64,000 nucleotides of DNA from NCBI RefSeq assembly GCF_002102185.1, contig NZ_LQOW01000005.1, forward strand, positions 62,001 through 126,000, read 5' to 3'. The position numbers and the translations under genes are program-made. Origin of the DNA: Mycobacterium fragae. GTDB lineage: Bacteria > Actinomycetota > Actinomycetes > Mycobacteriales > Mycobacteriaceae. Below are positions 1-11,195 of this stretch, piece by piece (the first letter of the stretch is position 1; each line of letters opens with the position of its first letter). The notes beneath the pieces are model-generated. The model did no database searches. It was not told the DNA's origin and saw only the letters and a list, made by a program, of their open reading frames with translations.

Positions 1-2250
<2,250 letters not shown>

Positions 2251-2254
<4 letters not shown>

Positions 2255-3471
2255 CGCTCAACCGGGTGAACCTCGATGGCAACCAGGCCTCCATCCGCGA
2301 GGCCTTCGACGCCGGCCTGCTCGCCGGCGCGGTGACCATGGTCTGGCAGCACGGAGAAATGTTGCAGGTCAACGAGATCGGCTATCGCGACATCGACGCG
2401 CGGCTGCCGATGCAACGCGACACCCTGTTTCGCATCGCGTCGATGACCAAGCCGGTCACGGTCGCAGCGGCGATGACCCTGGTCGACGAGGGCAAGCTGG
2501 CATTGCGCGATCCGATCGTGCGCTGGCTGCCGGAGTTCGCCGACATGCGGGTGCTCGACGACCCAACCGGACCGCTGGACCGCACCCATCCGGTGCGGCG
2601 GGCGATCCTGGTCGAGGATCTGCTCACCCACACCAGCGGTCTGGGCTACGGATTTTCGGTCGGCGGACCGATTTCCCGCGCCTATGTTCGCCTCCCGTTC
2701 GGGCACGGTCCCGACGTCTGGCTGGCCGCACTGGCCGAGTTGCCGCTGGTGCATCAGCCCGGTGAGCGGATGACCTACAGCCACGCCATCGACGTGCTCG
2801 GGGTGCTCGTGTCGCGGATCGAAGGCAAGCCGTTCTACCAGGTGCTCGACGAGCGGATCCTGCAGCCGCTCGGCATGGTCGACACCGGGTTCTTCGTCTC
2901 GCTCGAGGGCCGTCGTCGCACCGCGACCATGTACCGGCTCGACGAAAATGACCGGCTGCAGCACGACGTGATGGGCCAGCCACACATCTCACCTCCGGCG
3001 TTCTGTAACGCCGGCGGCGGATTATGGTCGACCGCCGACGACTACCTGCGGTTCGTCGAAATGTTGTTGCGCGACGGCACATTGGACGGCGTGAAGGTGC
3101 TGTCGCCGGAGTCGGCGCGCGCGATGCGCACCGATCGTCTCACCGACGAGCAGAAGCGGCACACCTTTCTCGGCTCGCCGTTTTGGATCGGTCGCGGATT
3201 CGGGCTGAACCTGTCGGTGGTGACCGATCCGGCGAAGTCGGCGCCGCTGTTCGGGCCCGGCGGGCTGGGGACGTTCAGTTGGCCCGGCGCATACGGGACG
3301 TGGTGGCAGGCCGACCCGAGCGCCGACCTGATCCTGCTCTATCTGATTCAGAATCTGCCGACTCTGTCCGGCGACGCGGCCGCGGCGGTCGCCGGCAACA
3401 CGTCGCGCGCGAAGCTGCAAGCGGTGCAACCGAAATTCGTGCACCGCACCTATCGCGCGCTGGGGCTCTAG
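2251..3471 (+). CDS. Beta-lactamase-fold serine hydrolase (class C / EstB type)
   Basis: A 406-residue protein of the penicillin-binding-protein-like serine hydrolase family. The catalytic SMTK tetrad gives Ser64 and Lys67. The second motif is YSH near residue 176 instead of YxN, as is common in esterase-like members. No signal peptide is visible, so a cytoplasmic esterase is more likely than an antibiotic-hydrolysing lactamase. ATG at 2251 overlaps the methyltransferase stop, implying a two-gene operon. Substrate cannot be predicted. The stop is followed closely by the convergent monooxygenase gene at 3483. Confidence 0.85.
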
Positions 3472-3482
3472 TCCCACCGCGC

Positions 3483-4622
3483 CTAGATCATGGCGAACGG
3501 CGACACGTTTGCGCCGATCTCCAGCGCGCCGGCCAGCTCGCGGCTGAGGTCGTAGTCGAACACCACGTGCCCGGCGATCACGTCGACATCGCGTTTGGCC
3601 CGCTGCATGGGGTTGTCGAGGAACTGCACGCTGGCGCCGGACGCCTCGAGCAGATCGGCGATCACCGCACGGGATTCATGTACGACGTGCGCCGCGGCCG
3701 CGCGTGTGTTGGCGCGGGCCGCACGGCCGACATGCTGCCCCCCGGAGACCCTGGACTGGATGTCGTCGGCGGCGGCGTCGACCAATGTCCGCAGCGTGCG
3801 CAGCCGCACGCGCGCATCGCCGAGACGAACCTGCGCGGTGGGCTGATCCTTTTGCGCCACACCGGAATAGGCAAGTATTCGCTCACCGAGCCGCTGGGCG
3901 TAGAGATCGGCGACCAGTTCGGCGGAACCCAGCGCGGGCATCGCGGCCGTCAGAGCCAGCGCGGGCACCATCGGCCAGCGGTACACCGCGGCGTCGTGCA
4001 GCGCCGCACCCGGCGTTGTGCCGCTGTAGATGTCGACCACCTTGACCAGCCGGTGCCCGGGCACCCACACGTCGTCGACGACGACGTCGTTGGAGCCGGT
4101 GGCGCACATCCCAGCGGTGTGCCACACATCGTCGACACGAATATCGCTCGCCGGCAGCAGAACCAGCGCCGGATACGGTTCGTCGTCTGGGCCGCAGATC
4201 GCGCCGACCAACACCCAGTCGGCCTCCATCACCCCGGTCGCCCATGACCATCGGCCGGTCAACCGGATCCCGCCGTCCACCGGCGCGCCGCGCCCGGTCG
4301 GCGCCAGCGGCGCAGGGCACAGCACCGGCCCGTCGACGAACACTTCGTCTTGAGCTTGCTCGTCGAACAGCGCGAGCAGCCAGTTGTGGAGCGTGTAGAA
4401 CCCCAGTGTCCAAGCGCTCGAGGCGCAGCCGTGGGCCATTGTGCGTACCGCGTCGAGGCTGTCCGGAAAGTCGGCCTGCTGACCGCCGTAACGCGCCGGC
4501 AGCAGCAGACGTGCGAGACCGGATTCCCGATAGTCGTCGATGGTGGCGCGCGGCAGCCGGCGCATGTTTTCCGCCTCACCGGCGCGGTCGGCCAAGCGGG
4601 CGACGAAATCTGCGCTGACCAT
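3483..4622 (-). CDS. Acyl-CoA-dehydrogenase-fold flavin monooxygenase (HsaA/HpaB type, group D)
   Basis: A 379-residue protein related to the oxygenase components of two-component flavin monooxygenases such as HsaA. It has the N-terminal helical part (GLARLLLPARYGG), a central beta domain with TGRWSWATGVMEADWV, and a C-terminal helical bundle ending in a hydrophobic FAMI tail. Family members use reduced flavin from a separate reductase; no reductase gene is adjacent. ATG at 4620–4622 was chosen; the open frame extends further but enters the TetR gene. A perfect inverted repeat lies 12–33 bases upstream, so expression is probably controlled by the adjacent TetR protein. Confidence 0.85.
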   Translation of the reverse strand: MVSADFVARLADRAGEAENMRRLPRATIDDYRESGLARLLLPARYGGQQADFPDSLDAVRTMAHGCASSAWTLGFYTLHNWLLALFDEQAQDEVFVDGPVLCPAPLAPTGRGAPVDGGIRLTGRWSWATGVMEADWVLVGAICGPDDEPYPALVLLPASDIRVDDVWHTAGMCATGSNDVVVDDVWVPGHRLVKVVDIYSGTTPGAALHDAAVYRWPMVPALALTAAMPALGSAELVADLYAQRLGERILAYSGVAQKDQPTAQVRLGDARVRLRTLRTLVDAAADDIQSRVSGGQHVGRAARANTRAAAAHVVHESRAVIADLLEASGASVQFLDNPMQRAKRDVDVIAGHVVFDYDLSRELAGALEIGANVSPFAMI

Positions 4623-4633
4623 GGCGAGGACCG

Positions 4634-4655
4634 TACCATACCTTTTGGTATGGTA
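4634..4655. promoter_or_regulatory. Candidate TetR operator, perfect palindrome
   Basis: TACCATACC (4634–4642), TTTT, GGTATGGTA (4647–4655) is a perfect 9-base inverted repeat. It lies in the 47-base gap between the TetR stop and the monooxygenase start. Position and symmetry fit a dimeric TetR repressor site controlling the monooxygenase. Regulator assignment is inferred from adjacency. Confidence 0.7.
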
Positions 4656-4669
4656 AGCGGCGGAAACGC

Positions 4670-5236
4670 TCAGTGCCGCAGCATCACCTCGAGGAAGTCC
4701 TCTCGGCGTCCGGCGGCCTGCGGGCTGGGCCGCGAACCAGACAGGTGCAAGAACCCGATGCCGGCGGCGAACGTGGCATTGGCACGCATGTCGGCCTCCT
4801 CGGGGCCGAAGCCGTCGTCGAGGAACGCTTGCCGAACTGCCGCGACCACCTGATGATCGGATGCCCGCACAGCGGCGGCGACCGCGGTCTCCGATCGCGC
4901 CCACTCCCGCATCGCCCGCTCCAGCATCCAGTGCCGAGGACCGACCAGTGCGGTCATCATGCGCGACAACCGCTGCCGGGGAGGCTCGCTGGCCAGCTGG
5001 TCGAAATACCCGCGATCCTCGTCGCGGACGGCGGCCCAGGTTCCGATCAGCGCTTCGCGGTAAGCCTTCATGTCGCTGAAATGCCAATAGAAGCTGCCCT
5101 TGGTCACCCCGAGCCGACGGCAGAGCCGGTCGAGCGTCAAGCCCTTCACACCGTCTTCGGCGAGCACCCGGAAGCCCTCCTGCACCCAGTCATTCACGGA
5201 GAGCCGCGAATTGGCCGAGCCGCCCGAGGATGCCAC
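4670..5236 (-). CDS. TetR-family transcriptional regulator
   Basis: A 188-residue protein with a TetR N-terminal helix-turn-helix (LDRLCRRLGVTKGSFYWHF, about residues 35–53) and a divergent ligand-binding helical domain. The GTG at 5234–5236 is preferred over a GTG at 5284 because a -10-like TAGGCT lies 8 bases upstream and an inverted repeat overlaps it. This implies a leaderless, autoregulated transcript. It precedes the monooxygenase gene in the same direction and most likely represses it through the palindrome at 4634–4655. Ligand unknown. Confidence 0.88.
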   Translation of the reverse strand: MASSGGSANSRLSVNDWVQEGFRVLAEDGVKGLTLDRLCRRLGVTKGSFYWHFSDMKAYREALIGTWAAVRDEDRGYFDQLASEPPRQRLSRMMTALVGPRHWMLERAMREWARSETAVAAAVRASDHQVVAAVRQAFLDDGFGPEEADMRANATFAAGIGFLHLSGSRPSPQAAGRREDFLEVMLRH

Positions 5237-5244
5237 GGTCGGTA

Positions 5245-5261
5245 AGCCTAGCGATCTAGGC
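5245..5261 (-). promoter_or_regulatory. Promoter and inverted repeat upstream of the TetR gene
   Basis: GCCTAG (5246–5251), CGAT, CTAGGC (5256–5261) is a perfect inverted repeat. On the minus strand TAGGCT (5250–5245) is a plausible -10 hexamer 8 bases before the GTG start. The overlap of repeat and -10 box suggests autoregulation; this sequence differs from the palindrome at 4634. Confidence 0.45.
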
Positions 5262-5325
5262 AGACGCCGACTGCGAAATCGCACACCAGTCCAATATTCC
5301 GAACGCCTGGACGCCGCCGGGAGCC

Positions 5326-8016
5326 CTAGGCGGAGTCGCTCGTCAGTGCCCGGCGGGCGTAGGCACGCACGTCAGCGTCGTCGTCTTTGAGCGCAATGCT
5401 CAGCGCGTCGCGGGCCGCGGCCTCCGAGGACGCCCACCGAGTCAAACTCAGCACAGCCGCCTTGCGCACGTCGAGGTGCTCATCGACAAGGGCGTCGGCC
5501 AGCCGCGGGACCGCCAGCTCCGCCGCGGTACCCGACAGCGCCCGGGCCGCACCCTCGCGCACCTGCCATGCCGTTGCGCGTAAGGCCTGCTCGACGGCAG
5601 CTAAATCCGTTTCACTGCAACCTATTTCACCTATCGCTGCGAGCGCCGCCGCGCGTACCAGTGGATCCGGGTCGGCGAGCAAAGCGCGCACCACGTTCTG
5701 ACCTGCCCGCAGCGCGGCCAAGCCGTTGGCCACCGCGATACGAACCTCTCGGTTGTCGTCGCGGGCGGCCGCGGCGACTCCGGCCGCGTCGTCGATGGAT
5801 ACCAGCGCGCGGACCGCCTCGATCCGCACCCGGTGGTCGGCGTCGCACAGTGCGCGGCGGTACTCCTCGGCGTCACCGACACGGCGCGCGGCCAGCAGAT
5901 ACACGCTGACGGCCCGAACCACTGCGTCCGCTGACGTGAGAAATGCCTGTGCGGCTCGCGGACGCGGTAGCACTTCGACGAGTTCGCGCGCGCCGTCGGC
6001 GGCGACGCGCCGGACCGCGGCATCGGTGTCGTCGAGTGTGGCCAGCAGCGCCTCCGCGTAGCCGTCCGGCGTGTGCTCGGTCAGCGTGGTCACCGCGGTC
6101 CGTCGCACGCCGGCATCCGGATCATTAAGGAAGCCAGCGAGATCCGCGATGGTGGGTTCGTCGAGGGCCAGGACGGCGGCGATACGAGGCGACGGCGGGT
6201 CGGCTGGTGCCTGACCGCCGACTCTCGAGCGTGCGGTGGCCGGGGCTCGACCGCCGACCACCGGCGGCTGCTTGACGGTTCGCACCGTTTGGTCGGCCGG
6301 CGGCAGTGCGTCCAGGCCGGGCACCGACACAAAATACGGGGCGACCGGGCGCTTGAGGAACTCCGTCGACCCGTCGGCGGCCTTGCGCAGGTTGAGGTGG
6401 TAAGCCCACTGCTGGTCGTCGCGTGCGGGCAGGTCGGCGCGTTCGTGGTAGAGCCCCCAACGTGATTCGGTGCGCGTCAGCGACGAGCGGGCCGCCAGTT
6501 CGGCGCAATCCCGGATGAACGACACTTCGACGGCCCGCATCAACTCATGCGGTGTGCGGGCGCCGATCTCGGCGATCTCTGCGCGCATCCGCTCGAAGGT
6601 GCGCACGGCGATGGACAGCTTGGCCGCCGACTTCGGCGGCGCCACATAGTCGTTGACGAATCGGCGCAGCTTGTACTCGACCTGCGGCTGCGGTGGACCG
6701 TCGGGGTGGCGCAGTGGGCGGTAGATCAGTTCGTGGGCAGCCACCAGCTGGTCGGTCGGAAGTCGTTGGGGCGCGGCGATGTCGGACAAGGTCGAGGCGG
6801 CGTGCGCACCGGCCAGGTCGCCGAAGACGAACGCCCCGATCATGTAGTTGTGCGGCACACACGCCAGATCCCCGGCGGCATAAAGGCCGGGCACCGTGGT
6901 GCGGGCATGCTCGTCGACCCATACCCCGGATGCGGAATGCCCGGAGCACAAGCCAATCTCGGAGATGTGCATCTCGACGTCGTGGGTGCGGTAGTCGTGG
7001 CCGCGGTTGGCGTGAAACGTGCCACGGGTGGGCCGTTCGGTGCTGTGCAGGATGTTCTCCAGCGCGGTCAGTGTCTCGTCGGGCAGATGCGACACCTTCA
7101 GGTAAATCGGCCCGCGCGCGGACTCGATCTCGCTGCGCACCTCGGCCATCATTTGCCCCGACCAGTAGTCCGAATCGACGAACCGCTCCCCCAGCGCGTT
7201 GACCTGGTAGCCGCCGAAGGGGTTGGCCACGTACGCGCAGGCCGGGCCGTTGTAATCCTTGATCAACGGGTTGACCTGGAAGCACTCGATGCCGGAGAGC
7301 TCCGCGCCGGCGTGGTACGCCATCGAATATCCGTCGCCGGCGTTGGTCGGATTCTCGTAGGTGCCGTATAGGTATCCCGACGCGGGCAGGCCGAGCCGCC
7401 CGCACGCGCCGGTGGCCAGGATCACCGCCTTGGCGGTGACGCCGACGAATTCCCCGGTGCGCGTGTGCAATGCGGCCGCACCCACCGCGCGGCCGTCGTC
7501 CACCAAAACCCGTACCGGCATCAGCCGGTTCTCGATGCGGATCTTTTCCCGCATCGATCGCTGTCGCAGCACCCGGTAGAGGGCCTTTTTGACATCCTTT
7601 CCCTCGGGCATCGGCAACACATATGAGCCGGATCGGTGCACTCGTCGCACCGCGTACTCGCCGTGCTCGTCTTTTTCGAACTTGACTCCATAGCGCTCGA
7701 GCCGCTGCACCATCGCGAACCCGCGGGTGGCGGTCTGGTAAATGGTGCGCTGGTTGACGATTCCGTCGTTGGCGCGGGTGATCTCGGCGACGTAGTCTTC
7801 GGGATCGGCCTTGCCGGGTATGACGGCGTTGTTGACACCGTCCATGCCCATCGCCAGCGCCCCGGAGTGGCGCACGTGCGCCTTTTCCAGCAGCAGCACC
7901 TGCGCGCCGTGCTCGGCCGCGGTCAGGGCGGCCATGGTGCCCGCGGTACCGCCGCCGATGACCAGCACGTCACAGTCCAGGCGCACGGGGGCCGCAGGCT
8001 CGGGGATGTCGATCAT
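5326..8016 (-). CDS. AprA/fumarate-reductase-like FAD oxidoreductase with C-terminal HEAT-like repeats
   Basis: An 896-residue fusion. Residues 1–about 590 are a flavoprotein of the succinate dehydrogenase/fumarate reductase/adenylylsulfate reductase alpha superfamily: FAD-binding GGGTAG at 21–26, then HSGALAMGMDGVNN (50–63), which resembles the corresponding AprA segment more than the covalent-flavin His motif of SdhA, and a late FAD-binding GLYAAGD segment. After a proline-rich linker, residues about 610–896 are Ala-rich helical repeats of HEAT/PBS-lyase type (repeating DxxVRxxA patterns), a likely protein-binding scaffold. ATG at 8014–8016 overlaps the upstream ATPase stop. It is the last gene of a six-gene operon that includes a ferredoxin, its likely electron partner. 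Substrate unknown; sulfur chemistry is only a suggestion from AprA likeness and transporter type. Confidence 0.88.
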   Translation of the reverse strand: MIDIPEPAAPVRLDCDVLVIGGGTAGTMAALTAAEHGAQVLLLEKAHVRHSGALAMGMDGVNNAVIPGKADPEDYVAEITRANDGIVNQRTIYQTATRGFAMVQRLERYGVKFEKDEHGEYAVRRVHRSGSYVLPMPEGKDVKKALYRVLRQRSMREKIRIENRLMPVRVLVDDGRAVGAAALHTRTGEFVGVTAKAVILATGACGRLGLPASGYLYGTYENPTNAGDGYSMAYHAGAELSGIECFQVNPLIKDYNGPACAYVANPFGGYQVNALGERFVDSDYWSGQMMAEVRSEIESARGPIYLKVSHLPDETLTALENILHSTERPTRGTFHANRGHDYRTHDVEMHISEIGLCSGHSASGVWVDEHARTTVPGLYAAGDLACVPHNYMIGAFVFGDLAGAHAASTLSDIAAPQRLPTDQLVAAHELIYRPLRHPDGPPQPQVEYKLRRFVNDYVAPPKSAAKLSIAVRTFERMRAEIAEIGARTPHELMRAVEVSFIRDCAELAARSSLTRTESRWGLYHERADLPARDDQQWAYHLNLRKAADGSTEFLKRPVAPYFVSVPGLDALPPADQTVRTVKQPPVVGGRAPATARSRVGGQAPADPPSPRIAAVLALDEPTIADLAGFLNDPDAGVRRTAVTTLTEHTPDGYAEALLATLDDTDAAVRRVAADGARELVEVLPRPRAAQAFLTSADAVVRAVSVYLLAARRVGDAEEYRRALCDADHRVRIEAVRALVSIDDAAGVAAAARDDNREVRIAVANGLAALRAGQNVVRALLADPDPLVRAAALAAIGEIGCSETDLAAVEQALRATAWQVREGAARALSGTAAELAVPRLADALVDEHLDVRKAAVLSLTRWASSEAAARDALSIALKDDDADVRAYARRALTSDSA

Positions 8017-8753
8017 GCGGCTATCGAATCCTGCAGCGCGGCAATGATTTCCGAGCGGAGTTCTGGCCGCGGCCGATCGTCGCGCGGCGCCGGTACGTCG
8101 ACGAGCGCCTGCAGCGGCTGGCCCGCGCGGCCCAGCACCGCAACCCGGTCCCCCAGCGTCAGTGCCTCGTCGACGTCGTGGGTGACGAACACGATCGTCG
8201 TCGGATGGGCTCGCCAGGAGTCGATCAGCAGCCGCTGCATCGCGACGCGGGTTTGGGTGTCCAGCGCACCGAACGGCTCGTCCATCATCACCGCGCGCGG
8301 GGCCCCGGCCAGCCCCCGGGCCAGCTGGACGCGCTGTCGCATCCCGCCGGAGAGGTTCTTGGGCAGGTAGTCCCCGAAGCCGGCCAGGCCGAGCTCGGCG
8401 ATCCAGCGGTCGGCCCGGGCGGCCCGGGTGGCGCGCGGCTCGCCGCGCAGCCGCAGCGCCAACGTGATGTTGGAATGCACGCTGCGCCATGGCAACAGCG
8501 CGTTGTCCTGAAACACCACCCCGCGATCACCCGAGGTGGTGGTGACCTCGGCGCCGTCGGCCAATATCCGGCCCGCGTCGGGGGCCAGCAGGCCGGCCAG
8601 CGCGCGCAGTACCGTCGTCTTGCCGCAGCCCGACGGCCCTGTGAGTACCAGGATCTCCCCCGGCCGCACATGCAGGCTCAGCCCGTCGATGACCGGAACG
8701 CCGCTGTAGCACAACCGCACTCGGTCCAGCTCGAGGCTCATTCCGGCCGTCAT
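8013..8753 (-). CDS. ABC transporter ATPase, nitrate/sulfonate/taurine type
   Basis: A 246-residue ATP-binding subunit with Walker A GPSGCGKTT, Q-loop VVFQDNALLPW, signature LSGGMRQR, Walker B AVMMDEP and switch THD. The pattern fits the SsuB/TauB/NrtD family that powers uptake of sulfonates, nitrate or small organics. The start overlaps the permease stop and the stop overlaps the flavoprotein start (both ATGA), so stoichiometric coupled translation is likely. The cargo cannot be told from this subunit. Confidence 0.93.
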   Translation of the reverse strand: MTAGMSLELDRVRLCYSGVPVIDGLSLHVRPGEILVLTGPSGCGKTTVLRALAGLLAPDAGRILADGAEVTTTSGDRGVVFQDNALLPWRSVHSNITLALRLRGEPRATRAARADRWIAELGLAGFGDYLPKNLSGGMRQRVQLARGLAGAPRAVMMDEPFGALDTQTRVAMQRLLIDSWRAHPTTIVFVTHDVDEALTLGDRVAVLGRAGQPLQALVDVPAPRDDRPRPELRSEIIAALQDSIAA

Positions 8754-9601
8754 CGTGCGTTCTCCTCACCGCGCGGCAGCCACCGCGTGACCCGTCGGCC
8801 GACCAGCTCCACCGCCGCCGCCGTGGCGAAGCCGAGCACCCCGATCGTGATGATGCCGACGAACACCTGCGGATAGTCCAGCACCGTGTAGGCCTGCCAG
8901 GTGCGATAGCCGACGCCGAGCCGACCGGAGATCATCTCGGCCGATATCACGCAGATCCACGCCACACCCATGCCGACCGAAAGGCCGCCGAAAACACCCG
9001 GCAGGATGCCCGGCACCACGACCTGGATCAGTACGTCGGCGCGGCCGCCGCCCAACGTGCGGACCGAGTCCTCCCACAGGGTGGGCAATGCCCGCACGGC
9101 GTGCCGGGTGCTGACCATGATCGGGAAGTAGGCCGCGAGGAATGTGATGAACACGATGCCGGCCTCGTCGGTGGGAAACAGCAAGATGGCCACCGGCACC
9201 ACCGCGATCGCCGGGATCGGCCGGGCGAGCTCGGTCAGCGGGCCGAAGAGGTCACCGAAAAGCCTTGACCGGCCGAGCATGATCCCGGTGGCCACGCCGA
9301 CGGCGGCGGCCAGCCCGAAGCCGGTGAGGATGCGGATCAGCGACTGGCCCAGGTCCATCCAGTAGGCATCGGTGCCGAGCGCGCGCCGCAGCGCGCCGAC
9401 AATCTGCGTCACGGTGGGCAGGGTGTCGAATCGCAACCAGAACCGAACGTGACCCGCGGTGAGCAACTGCCACAACCCGATCGCGGCCGCTATCGACGTC
9501 AACCGCAGCAGCCGGGACCGCCATACGGCACCCGCGCGCGGCCATGTCGGACTGAGGGGTGCGGCGACCAGTGGGCCGGCGCCGACCTCGACGGCGGTCA
9601 T
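8750..9601 (-). CDS. ABC transporter permease, SsuC/TauC-like
   Basis: A 283-residue inner-membrane permease with about six hydrophobic segments and the cytoplasmic EAA-type loop (EDSVRTLGGGRADVLIQVVVPGILPG, split here by reading) that docks the ATPase. It pairs with the ATPase and lipoprotein encoded on either side. ATG at 9599–9601 overlaps the binding-protein stop; a longer open frame upstream lies inside that gene and was rejected. Confidence 0.92.
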   Translation of the reverse strand: MTAVEVGAGPLVAAPLSPTWPRAGAVWRSRLLRLTSIAAAIGLWQLLTAGHVRFWLRFDTLPTVTQIVGALRRALGTDAYWMDLGQSLIRILTGFGLAAAVGVATGIMLGRSRLFGDLFGPLTELARPIPAIAVVPVAILLFPTDEAGIVFITFLAAYFPIMVSTRHAVRALPTLWEDSVRTLGGGRADVLIQVVVPGILPGVFGGLSVGMGVAWICVISAEMISGRLGVGYRTWQAYTVLDYPQVFVGIITIGVLGFATAAAVELVGRRVTRWLPRGEENAR

Positions 9602-10953
9602 GCCGCACCCGCCAGGGCCTGCTGGTAGTCGACCGCGACGCTGCCCGGATGCCCGCCGACGTAGCGTTGCGCACCCGCAACGGTGTCGAACGGCAGATAC
9701 TGGTCGCCGGCTCGCACCCAGACCGATTTGTCGGCGAACCAGCGGGTGCCCAGTTCGCTGTCGTGCACGTAGGCGGCGCGCACGTGCGCGCCGCGGGCGG
9801 TTGCGTCGCGCACGACCCGCAACAACTCGGTCGGATTGGCAACCGCTCGGGTGGTATCCGAACCGTCCAGCCACAATTCGGCGGCCCGCGCCGAGGGGTT
9901 GGCGGTAGCCCGCAGTGAGGCGTCGTAATCGAGCTTGCGCGCGGCGAACGCGGCCCGCAGCGGCCTGTCCTGGACAAAGGCTCCGACATCGAGGGGGGTG
10001 AAGTCGCCGATCGACTTCAGGTAAGGCACATCGTTTTTCAGTGCGTCGACCAGCGACGGCTTGAGCGTGGTGTCGAAGGATGTACCGCCCGGGCCGTTGT
10101 AGAGATAGACGACCTCCTGCGGCAGCCCGCTGCCCTCGGCGACAATGCGCGCGGCCTCCAGAGGCTTTTCGTTGATGAAGTCGGTGGCGTCGAGCTGGGC
10201 CTGTAGAAACGCATCGAGCACGTCCGGGTGCGCGGCAGCGTAGGCGCGGCGCACCACCACGCCGTGCAGCGTTGGGTAGTTGAGCTCCGCACCGTCGTAG
10301 AGCAGCTTGGCCTTGCCCTGGTACACCAACAGTCCCGGCCACGCGACGAACTGCGAAAGTGCCTGTACCTGACCGGACTCCAGAGCAGACGCGCCGACCT
10401 GCGGTTGCTGGTTGAGTACGTCGACGCCGGTGCCGGGATTGATACCGGCGTTCGAAAGCGCCCGCACCAAGGTGCCATGACCGGCCGACCCGACGCTGGC
10501 CGAGACCTTTTTACCGACCAGGTCGGTCACCGCGGCCGCGGGCGAATTGGGTGCGACCACCACCATGTTCAGCCCGCCCTTGGCGTTGTAGCCGGTCACC
10601 GAGACGATCTCGGTGGCCGCACGTGGGTTGGCTTGAGTTTTGGATCCGTTGATCAGCATGGGGTAATCACCCATGGAGCCGATGTCGATCTTTTCGGCGA
10701 CCATCTGCGCGGTGATCGGCGCGCCGGTGTCGTAGTCCTGCCAGACCACGTGATATTTGGTGCCGGTGCGCCTGGTGACATCGGAGAGCCGTCGCTCCAG
10801 ATAACCCTGGGCACGCAGCAGCGTGCCCGCGGTCACCGTGTTGATGGTTCTGGACTGGTAGCCCACGACCACATTGACGCTGTCGGCAGAGTCCAGCGCG
10901 CAACCCGAAGCAACCAGGGCAAGCGACGCCATCAAGACGGCGGATCGTCTCAT
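9598..10953 (-). CDS. Substrate-binding lipoprotein of the ABC transporter with possible NosL-like tail
   Basis: A 451-residue exported lipoprotein. The signal peptide ends in lipobox ASGC with Cys18 the likely lipidated residue. The body resembles SsuA/TauA/NMT1-type periplasmic binding proteins (GYQSRTINTVTAG near the N terminus, SVGSAGHGTLVRAL in the middle). About 80 C-terminal residues (AAYVHDSELGTRWFADKSVW, then PFDTVAGAQRYV) are extra for the family and look like the NosL copper-binding fold; this is a tentative pattern match. Start ATG at 10951–10953 sits 14 bases after the ferredoxin stop, and its stop overlaps the permease start. Confidence 0.87.
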   Translation of the reverse strand: MRRSAVLMASLALVASGCALDSADSVNVVVGYQSRTINTVTAGTLLRAQGYLERRLSDVTRRTGTKYHVVWQDYDTGAPITAQMVAEKIDIGSMGDYPMLINGSKTQANPRAATEIVSVTGYNAKGGLNMVVVAPNSPAAAVTDLVGKKVSASVGSAGHGTLVRALSNAGINPGTGVDVLNQQPQVGASALESGQVQALSQFVAWPGLLVYQGKAKLLYDGAELNYPTLHGVVVRRAYAAAHPDVLDAFLQAQLDATDFINEKPLEAARIVAEGSGLPQEVVYLYNGPGGTSFDTTLKPSLVDALKNDVPYLKSIGDFTPLDVGAFVQDRPLRAAFAARKLDYDASLRATANPSARAAELWLDGSDTTRAVANPTELLRVVRDATARGAHVRAAYVHDSELGTRWFADKSVWVRAGDQYLPFDTVAGAQRYVGGHPGSVAVDYQQALAGAA

Positions 10954-10967
10954 GAGATGTCCTGTGG

Positions 10968-11195
10968 TCAGCGGATCAGGTAGGGCATGTTGACGGTCAC
11001 CGCGCCCGTCGGGCAGCGGGCGGCGCATGGCCCGCAGTACCAGCATTCATCGACATGCATGAAGGCCTTCCCGGTGTCGGGGTTGATGGCCAGTGAGTCC
11101 AGTGGGCAGATCTCGACGCACAGCGTGCAACCGTCGATGCACAGCGACTCGTCGATTGTCACCGGGACGTCGACACGGTGGTTGACCAGCGTCAT
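10968..11195 (-). CDS. Small ferredoxin with two [4Fe-4S] motifs, AprB-like
   Basis: A 75-residue ferredoxin. The first cluster motif is C19-x3-C23-x2-C26-x3-C30-P, with one extra residue between the first two cysteines; the second is the canonical C51-x2-C54-x2-C57-x3-C61-P. This pattern recalls the ferredoxin part of the adenylylsulfate reductase beta subunit and fits as electron partner of the AprA-like flavoprotein three genes downstream. AAGGAG lies 6 bases before the ATG. The start overlaps the GntR stop by four bases. Confidence 0.92.
   Translation of the reverse strand: MTLVNHRVDVPVTIDESLCIDGCTLCVEICPLDSLAINPDTGKAFMHVDECWYCGPCAARCPTGAVTVNMPYLIR

Noticed and set aside
3024..4247. Long plus-strand frame of 407 codons over the end of the hydrolase gene and the monooxygenase
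   Set aside because: Arg/Gly/Pro-rich, no motif, and antisense to two well-supported genes; a typical high-GC shadow frame.
10228..10983. Plus-strand frame opposite the binding-protein gene
   Set aside because: Shadow with no signal peptide or motif; the minus strand has lipobox and operon overlaps.
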